A stretch of 17,449 nucleotides of DNA. Source: Desulfurococcales archaeon. GTDB lineage: Archaea > Thermoproteota > Thermoprotei_A > Sulfolobales > AG1. Positions 13,488-17,449 of this stretch are shown here, piece after piece. The stretch is taken from the NCBI GenBank assembly GCA_026990885.1, contig JALXCO010000186.1, positions 1 through 17,449 on the forward strand, given 5' to 3'. Position 1 is the stretch's first letter; each line of letters begins with the position of its first letter. The notes under the pieces were generated by a model, which did no database searches, was not told where the DNA came from, and was given only the letters and a program-made list of their open reading frames with translations. Position numbers and translations under genes: made by a program.

Positions 13488-13937
13488 TTAAGGTATAACC
13501 TTCAGCCAAGGCACCCTCCTGAAGTCCTCGTCAAATGTAAGAATAGCGTCTATGCCGTAGTACCTACAGGTTACCGCTATTAAGGCGTCTCCCGGAAGAA
13601 GGCTGTAGTTTCTTATGGCTTCTAGAAGCTCTTTTAGGCTACCCTTATCGTCTAGGACGATTACTCCTAACTCTTCTATCAGCTCTTCAATATCGTTTAT
13701 AGCGCTAGCGAATTCTTTAATGCCACGCCTCCTTATATGCTCTCGTAGCTGATCTAGCCTCTTGATACCGAACCTCCTCAATGCATCAAGCCTTATGAGG
13801 GTAAAGATCACCTCATCAATAACCCTGAGCGTTACTGCGAGGTCCTCCCTCTCAATTAATACATGCTTCACCCTGGATGCATAGGGTTCAATGCGGTGAA
13901 GATAGTATATGATAGCGTTAGTATCCAGCAGTATCAC
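13488..13937 (-). CDS. vapC: VapC PIN-domain ribonuclease toxin
   Basis: 149 residues, intact PIN domain. Metal-binding acids: D5 in LLDTNAI, E42 in IDEVIF, D117 in LPGDALIA, and D136/D138 in TFDEDF. VapC toxins cut tRNA or rRNA and are held inactive by the antitoxin encoded just upstream. The GTG start is inside GTGA, overlapping the antitoxin stop by 4 bases, so the pair is translationally coupled. Length is typical (130-150). This is the only complete toxin-antitoxin pair in the window. Confidence 0.92.
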   Translation of the reverse strand: MILLDTNAIIYYLHRIEPYASRVKHVLIEREDLAVTLRVIDEVIFTLIRLDALRRFGIKRLDQLREHIRRRGIKEFASAINDIEELIEELGVIVLDDKGSLKELLEAIRNYSLLPGDALIAVTCRYYGIDAILTFDEDFRRVPWLKVIP

Positions 13938-14137
13938 TGAGCTTCTGCCTCCAACATGAACTCATCCAAAAGCTCCTTCGGCGCAGAGCCTCGCCTCCCA
14001 TAGAACTTTTCAACAACTCTCCTCCTATCCTTAAGGCTCTCTATCTTCACGATCACCTCCTCACCCTCCCTAAGCTCTACAGGCTCCAGAGGCTTCAACA
14101 CACCACCCACATACCTAGCCCTAACAACCCTAGGCAT
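13934..14137 (-). CDS. vapB: DUF104-type VapB antitoxin
   Basis: 67 residues starting MPRVVRARYVGGVLKPLEP, the same family as the orphan antitoxin at 9260-9457. After EEVIVKIE the sequence diverges completely (RVVEKFYGRRGSAPKELLDE), as expected for a toxin-specific tail. ATG 14137 is preferred over 14155 because GTGGGGG sits between them and a TATA box (TATAAAT, 14170-14176) places transcription start near 14147. It overlaps vapC by 4 bases. Confidence 0.9.
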   Translation of the reverse strand: MPRVVRARYVGGVLKPLEPVELREGEEVIVKIESLKDRRRVVEKFYGRRGSAPKELLDEFMLEAEAQ

Positions 14138-14258
14138 AAAACCCCCACACAACAATAACGCATGCCCCTATAAATCTAGATTCCACGCCAGATCTTTTGT
14201 TGCGTTATATCCCCCAACATCGCTATATGCCCCCTCCCGGAGAGATAAAGAGAAAAAC

Positions 14259-14355
14259 ATATAAACCTTCTAGCAATACAGATCCTCCCAGGAGAGGAGA
14301 GAAAAGCCATCAATATATTGACTATAAGCCATTAGAGAAATGTTCTCTCCTCTCC
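14259..14355 (+). ncRNA. Promoter plus perfect-stem hairpin element, copy 1
   Basis: AAAAACATATAAACC (TATA at 14259-14265) is followed 26-29 bases later by a 13-bp perfect stem, GGAGAGGAGAGAA (14291-14303) with TTCTCTCCTCTCC (14343-14355). The 39-base loop carries AAGCCA twice (14304-14309 and 14325-14330 area) around the palindrome TCAATATATTGA. Copy 2 at 16108-16207 keeps the plan. The predicted transcript is about 65-70 nt. The next gene has its own TATA at 14370-14380. Confidence 0.45.
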
Positions 14356-14369
14356 CCTTCTGGCTATGG

Positions 14370-14380
14370 TTTATATATTT
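14370..14380 (+). promoter_or_regulatory. TATA box of the poly-G gene
   Basis: TTTATATATTT, about 26 bases before 14401; with ATG at 14415 the leader would be about 14 bases and contain GGGTG. Confidence 0.45.
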
Positions 14381-14414
14381 ATTTGTGTGGTTATTTTTCT
14401 GGGTGTTTAGCTCG

Positions 14415-16088
14415 ATGGGTTTGGCTAGGGTTTTCGGGTTTGTTCTCCTTACCGCTCTAGCCCTTGCTGTGGTTTCAGAGTTTCTTGGGGTTGTGGATTT
14501 AGGGGTTCTCGATCTCATCGGTGTGGGGGGGGGGGGGGGTGGCGGTGAGGAGATCTTCGGTGTGAACACGGACATCCCCGAGGGTGCGGTTACCCGCTAT
14601 ACGCCTCCTGAGGTTGTTGAGTGGTTCCGCTCAAAGTATAATCCGTGGGACTACCCCGCTACAGCTATATGGGGGCTTCCACACAGGGAGACCGGCAGGG
14701 TTTTCGGCATCGGCTCCATCCCCTTCAACAGGACATGGGTTGAGGGCGAGCTGAACGCATCCATGAGCATAGAGGAGGTTGTTATCGATGGATTCAGATA
14801 CACGGTTATCGATATTGGCTCCGGTGAGATAGACGGGATCTCGCTCCTCCAGTACTACCTCTACCTACAGCACGTTATATCCCAGATGGAGGGTAGGGAG
14901 TGGGATATATTCTTCACCATCGACTCAGCACCGAGAGGCATAGAGCTCATGCTCTGGTCTAGAAACCAGAGCATCGCTCTAGCCTACCTGAACGCAGGGC
15001 TTGAGGAGAGGGCTAGACTATGCAACAACATGGGTAGGGGAGGCTTCTACCCGCCCGTGTTCTGCGACCCGATAAGCGGGAGGGCACAGAGCCTCGGTGC
15101 AGACCTCCTAACCTACCTAAGGGTGAACAGCCTACCCCTAACAGGGAGGGACGCAATGTGCTACACAATGCTCAGGAACCTGAGAATGATCGACTACCCA
15201 CCATCAAGAATAGACACCCCAGAAGCCTTCAAGAGATACTACAGCATGTGCTCATGGGCAGTAGACCTACTAACCCACAAAGAGAGATCTGTAGCCCTAG
15301 CATACTGGCTAACACTAAAGATAAGGGGCATAGGCATACACCTAGCAGAACTAACCTGCAACCCACAAACAAACAACCTAAAAATAAAAGTAATAGCCCC
15401 ACAAACACAAACACCAGAACAACTCAAACAAGCAATAACCAAATACATAGAGCACACATCAAACCAAAAACCAGTAATAATCAAGTATGGTGATGTGAAT
15501 GAGATGGCTGTAGCAGAATACCAGCTAGACAGAGGAGTAATAGAATGCAGAGCAACAAAACCAGCAATAGCATACACAGCAAACGAAGTAGCTATCGTCC
15601 CAGAAACACTACTAGATAGATACACAGTAATACATATAGTTGATCCCTTATATAATGAAGTATTTGATTTGGATAGGTACTATAGGTATTTTCTCCTTAG
15701 GGCTATACGTGATGTGCCAAGAGACATAATCTCTACTGGGGTGGCTGAGGAGATCGCCTACAACAAGACAATGAATATCCTTAGACCTCTAGTCTATAGG
15801 GGTGAGACTCTAGCTGGTGATATATTCAATATTCCGGGTGATCCTATTCTCGGTATGAGGCTCGGTGTATTACTTATAGAGGTGGATGACACATGGACTA
15901 GGGGTTGGGGTGCTGTAGATAGGCTCTATGTGGAGTTTCTTTCTGATTTGGCTTTTAGGATTGCTTCTACTGGCAGGACTCTTGTTGGCTACGTGAAGAT
16001 CGCCTACGACCCCGAGAGGAACGTAGCGGAGATAGTAGAGGAGAGGACATATAGTGTGCCTGTGGAGAGGCTTGTTGGTAGGGACTGA
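14415..16088 (+). CDS. Putative secreted/membrane protein with 13-G tract; unknown function
   Basis: 557 residues from ATG 14415. Residues 5-24 (RVFGFVLLTALALAVVSEFL) form a signal peptide or single anchor. A Gly-rich linker follows at 37-44, encoded by 13 consecutive Gs (14525-14537) plus GGT GGC GGT. The rest is a soluble, probably extracellular, domain with several Cys. I recognise no family. The in-frame 25 residues upstream of 14415 are hydrophobic but overlap the hairpin element, so I exclude them. A gain or loss of one G would truncate the protein just after the signal. Base composition changes along the gene: about 15,280-15,480 is nearly T-free on the coding strand, while the end is T-rich. 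Flanked by the two hairpin elements. Confidence 0.72.
   Translation: MGLARVFGFVLLTALALAVVSEFLGVVDLGVLDLIGVGGGGGGGEEIFGVNTDIPEGAVTRYTPPEVVEWFRSKYNPWDYPATAIWGLPHRETGRVFGIGSIPFNRTWVEGELNASMSIEEVVIDGFRYTVIDIGSGEIDGISLLQYYLYLQHVISQMEGREWDIFFTIDSAPRGIELMLWSRNQSIALAYLNAGLEERARLCNNMGRGGFYPPVFCDPISGRAQSLGADLLTYLRVNSLPLTGRDAMCYTMLRNLRMIDYPPSRIDTPEAFKRYYSMCSWAVDLLTHKERSVALAYWLTLKIRGIGIHLAELTCNPQTNNLKIKVIAPQTQTPEQLKQAITKYIEHTSNQKPVIIKYGDVNEMAVAEYQLDRGVIECRATKPAIAYTANEVAIVPETLLDRYTVIHIVDPLYNEVFDLDRYYRYFLLRAIRDVPRDIISTGVAEEIAYNKTMNILRPLVYRGETLAGDIFNIPGDPILGMRLGVLLIEVDDTWTRGWGAVDRLYVEFLSDLAFRIASTGRTLVGYVKIAYDPERNVAEIVEERTYSVPVERLVGRD
14525..14537 (+). repeat. 13-G homopolymer inside the coding region
   Basis: Thirteen consecutive Gs. 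In bacteria such tracts drive phase variation by slippage; here it sits directly after the signal-like segment of a surface-type protein. A sequencing length error is possible. Confidence 0.9.
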
Positions 16089-16107
16089 CCTCAGTAGAGA
16101 GAAAAAC

Positions 16108-16207
16108 ATTTAAGTCCTCTTGCTGTATGGATCTTTTGGGGGGAGGAGAGAAAAAGCCAGACACCGTGTGATCTCAAGCCATTTTTGGTGTGTTCTCTCC
16201 TCCCCCC
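16108..16207 (+). ncRNA. Promoter plus perfect-stem hairpin element, copy 2
   Basis: GAAAAACATTTAAG (TATA at 16108-16113), then a 15-bp perfect stem GGGGGGAGGAGAGAA (16138-16152) with TTCTCTCCTCCCCCC (16193-16207). The 40-base loop contains AAGCCA twice, plus ACACC/GGTGT able to pair inside. Relative to copy 1 the outer stem bases change on both arms (extra or changed G-C pairs) and pairing stays perfect. The sequence continues with CGGGTTTTCTTCT, T-rich enough for termination. It lies between convergent genes, so it is not a leader of either. Confidence 0.5.
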
Positions 16208-16220
16208 GGGTTTTCTTCTG

Positions 16221-17294
16221 CTACTCGTTCTTTATCGGGATCATTACTATTGCGAATGCTGTTGGCTGTGGGGATGCCCTTGTATAGACCATGTCTGGCT
16301 CCCAGTCTACGTATCCCTCGCTCTCCCAGTCTATCATTGGCTGGTTGTCTAGCCAGAGGCTCATCATGTCGCTCAGGTTGTATGGCGGGTTCCTTATCGG
16401 TATCCCGTTATCGGGGAACCACGAGCTGTAGGTGTTGATGCTCACCAGCTCGGACTGCTTGACCGGGTAGTTTATGCCTGTGAGTGTGGGGAAGTAGTAT
16501 ATATCGACTATTATCTTCTTTATTTTCTGCCCTTCTTTCCCCAGCTCTATGTAGAACCTCCCCACATTGTTGTTCAGCCCGGAATCAAGATATATCGCAT
16601 ACGGCTGGATTCCGTCCGAATCCCCGCCCCTATAGCTTACCGGCTGGGAGAAGGTTAGATCGTCTATAGAGACTATGTAGTTGAGCTCGGGTCTAGCTGT
16701 ATAGTTTATGTCTCTATCCCCTACCTTGATTACTGCTTTGGCGTGTATTACTACTGCTCCTGTCATTGTGTGTATTAGGTTTCCGGCTTCATCGTATATG
16801 TTTACTGCTGGAACGCTCATCGCTAGATAGTATCTCGCCGGGGCATCCACAGGGGTTTCGAAGGTTTTCTCGAATCTTATTCTGTATGCTATCCCCTTCC
16901 AGATCGGTCTCATCGAGGAGAACTCCAGCAAGCCCTCAACCCTATCCATGGGTGGTGGCGTGTAGCCCGCTATATGTATGTTGGCTACCTCAACCCCGGC
17001 TTCGTTCAGTAGCCTGAAGCCGAATGGGGGGTTCTGGATTCTGCATGCCCTGACCGATGGGGTGTAGCTCTCTGGGTAGCATAGAGCTGTGTATCTGTCT
17101 CCGGGGTAGCTGGGGTTGGTGTAGAAAGCCATAAGCGGTAGATCGCTCCTGTAGCTGAATCCAGAGGTTATCGAGCGGTTCTGTGCAAGGATCAGGGCGT
17201 AGAGGTCTGAGAGGTCTATATCCACGTCCTCTATGTATGTAGCCACCTCAAGCGATGGGTATAGGTAGTCTATAGACGGCATCGACTCGACCAT
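16221..17294 (-). CDS. Hypothetical beta-rich protein, unknown function
   Basis: 357 residues, no membrane span or signal peptide visible. Rich in Tyr, Pro, Asp and Asn with many short strand-like stretches (YIVSIDDLTFSQPVSYRGG, YAIYLDSGL), suggesting a beta-sandwich structural or surface protein. It has no known motif I can name. ATG 17294 follows the stop of the upstream partial gene by three bases, so both belong to one operon. The lack of signal sequence fits either a cytoplasmic protein or a virus/pilus-type structural subunit; nothing decides this. Confidence 0.72.
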   Translation of the reverse strand: MVESMPSIDYLYPSLEVATYIEDVDIDLSDLYALILAQNRSITSGFSYRSDLPLMAFYTNPSYPGDRYTALCYPESYTPSVRACRIQNPPFGFRLLNEAGVEVANIHIAGYTPPPMDRVEGLLEFSSMRPIWKGIAYRIRFEKTFETPVDAPARYYLAMSVPAVNIYDEAGNLIHTMTGAVVIHAKAVIKVGDRDINYTARPELNYIVSIDDLTFSQPVSYRGGDSDGIQPYAIYLDSGLNNNVGRFYIELGKEGQKIKKIIVDIYYFPTLTGINYPVKQSELVSINTYSSWFPDNGIPIRNPPYNLSDMMSLWLDNQPMIDWESEGYVDWEPDMVYTRASPQPTAFAIVMIPIKNE

Positions 17295-17297
17295 GCC

Positions 17298-17449
17298 TCA
17301 GCCTATGTTCTCCTCCCTAGTGCAGCCCCAGCCCCAAGGCGAGAATGATCTCGTGAGCACCTTAGGTATATCCCCCCAGATGCCCCGGGCTACATCACCA
17401 TCCCAGTAGGTGTATTTAGCTAGAGGAGGGTTGAACCATACATCTCCGC
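17298..17449 (-). CDS. C-terminal end of an unidentified protein (5'-partial)
   Basis: The minus strand is open from the window edge to TGA at 17300-17298, giving 49 residues: GDVWFNPPLAKYTYWDGDVA, a GIWGDIPK stretch, then SFSPWGWGCTREENIG at the end. Trp- and aromatic-rich with one Cys. Its stop is 3 bases before the ATG of the 357-residue gene, implying a shared operon. The preceding Trp/Gly-rich composition resembles the poly-G protein's IWGLPHRE region only loosely. No family recognised. Confidence 0.6.
   Translation of the reverse strand, partial: GDVWFNPPLAKYTYWDGDVARGIWGDIPKVLTRSFSPWGWGCTREENIG

Noticed and set aside
13134..13583. 149-codon plus-strand ORF
   Set aside because: It overlaps the end of vapC on the other strand, its composition is not protein-like, and it has no ribosome site.
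14340..14414. 25-residue hydrophobic N-terminal extension of the poly-G protein
   Set aside because: It overlaps the hairpin element and a TATA box placed for a start near 14401; ATG 14415 gives a normal signal-like start.
1..17449. CRISPR array
   Set aside because: No regularly spaced direct repeats of 24-37 bases were seen; the repeats found are dispersed and inverted or paired.

Overview
The window looks like the chromosome of a hyperthermophilic crenarchaeon (Thermoproteota, probably near Desulfurococcales; the order is inference). The evidence is an ESCRT-III/CdvB cell-division protein, an aKMT-type protein-lysine methyltransferase, an archaeal ATP-dependent DNA ligase, AlaX and Trm5-like tRNA enzymes, TATA/BRE promoters with very short leaders, TTG and GTG starts, GGTGA-type ribosome sites and many VapBC-type pairs.

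Left half (1-8,800) is mostly housekeeping: the end of an ABC exporter operon (ATPase plus two permeases), DNA ligase, CdvB-family ESCRT-III, AlaX, a DHH phosphoesterase and a Trm5-like methyltransferase. Directly upstream of the Trm5 gene is what looks like the 3' half of a split tRNA (positions 38-76 plus a G-rich leader) with its own promoter. Next come a small, divergent ESCRT-III-like gene with a possible frameshift at its start, and the aKMT gene.

Middle (8,860-12,950) is accessory DNA. Four copies of a roughly 140-nt structured RNA-like element (A 8,865; D 10,755; B 11,167; C 12,946, outer ends) each finish in a hairpin carrying a consensus kink-turn. They form two outward-facing pairs. 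A and D enclose an orphan antitoxin, a 5'-truncated TnpB, a VapC gene broken at both ends and a CopG/RHH-like antitoxin. B and C enclose a zinc-finger-less TnpB-like protein and a 48-residue AbrB-like protein whose promoter lies in a 30-bp dyad. Between the pairs sits a tail-anchored coiled-coil protein.

Right part (12,950-17,449) has a small acidic ORF, an intact DUF104-type/PIN toxin-antitoxin pair, and genes for large proteins I do not recognise. One is a putative secreted or membrane protein with a 13-G homopolymer just after its signal-like segment. It is flanked by two direct copies of a second promoter-plus-hairpin element.

The strongest novelty candidates are the kink-turn RNA family with its paired layout around TnpB-like and toxin-antitoxin genes, the split-tRNA half, and the hairpin pair around the poly-G gene. 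All RNA calls come from reading the sequence by eye and have not been tested by folding or database search.
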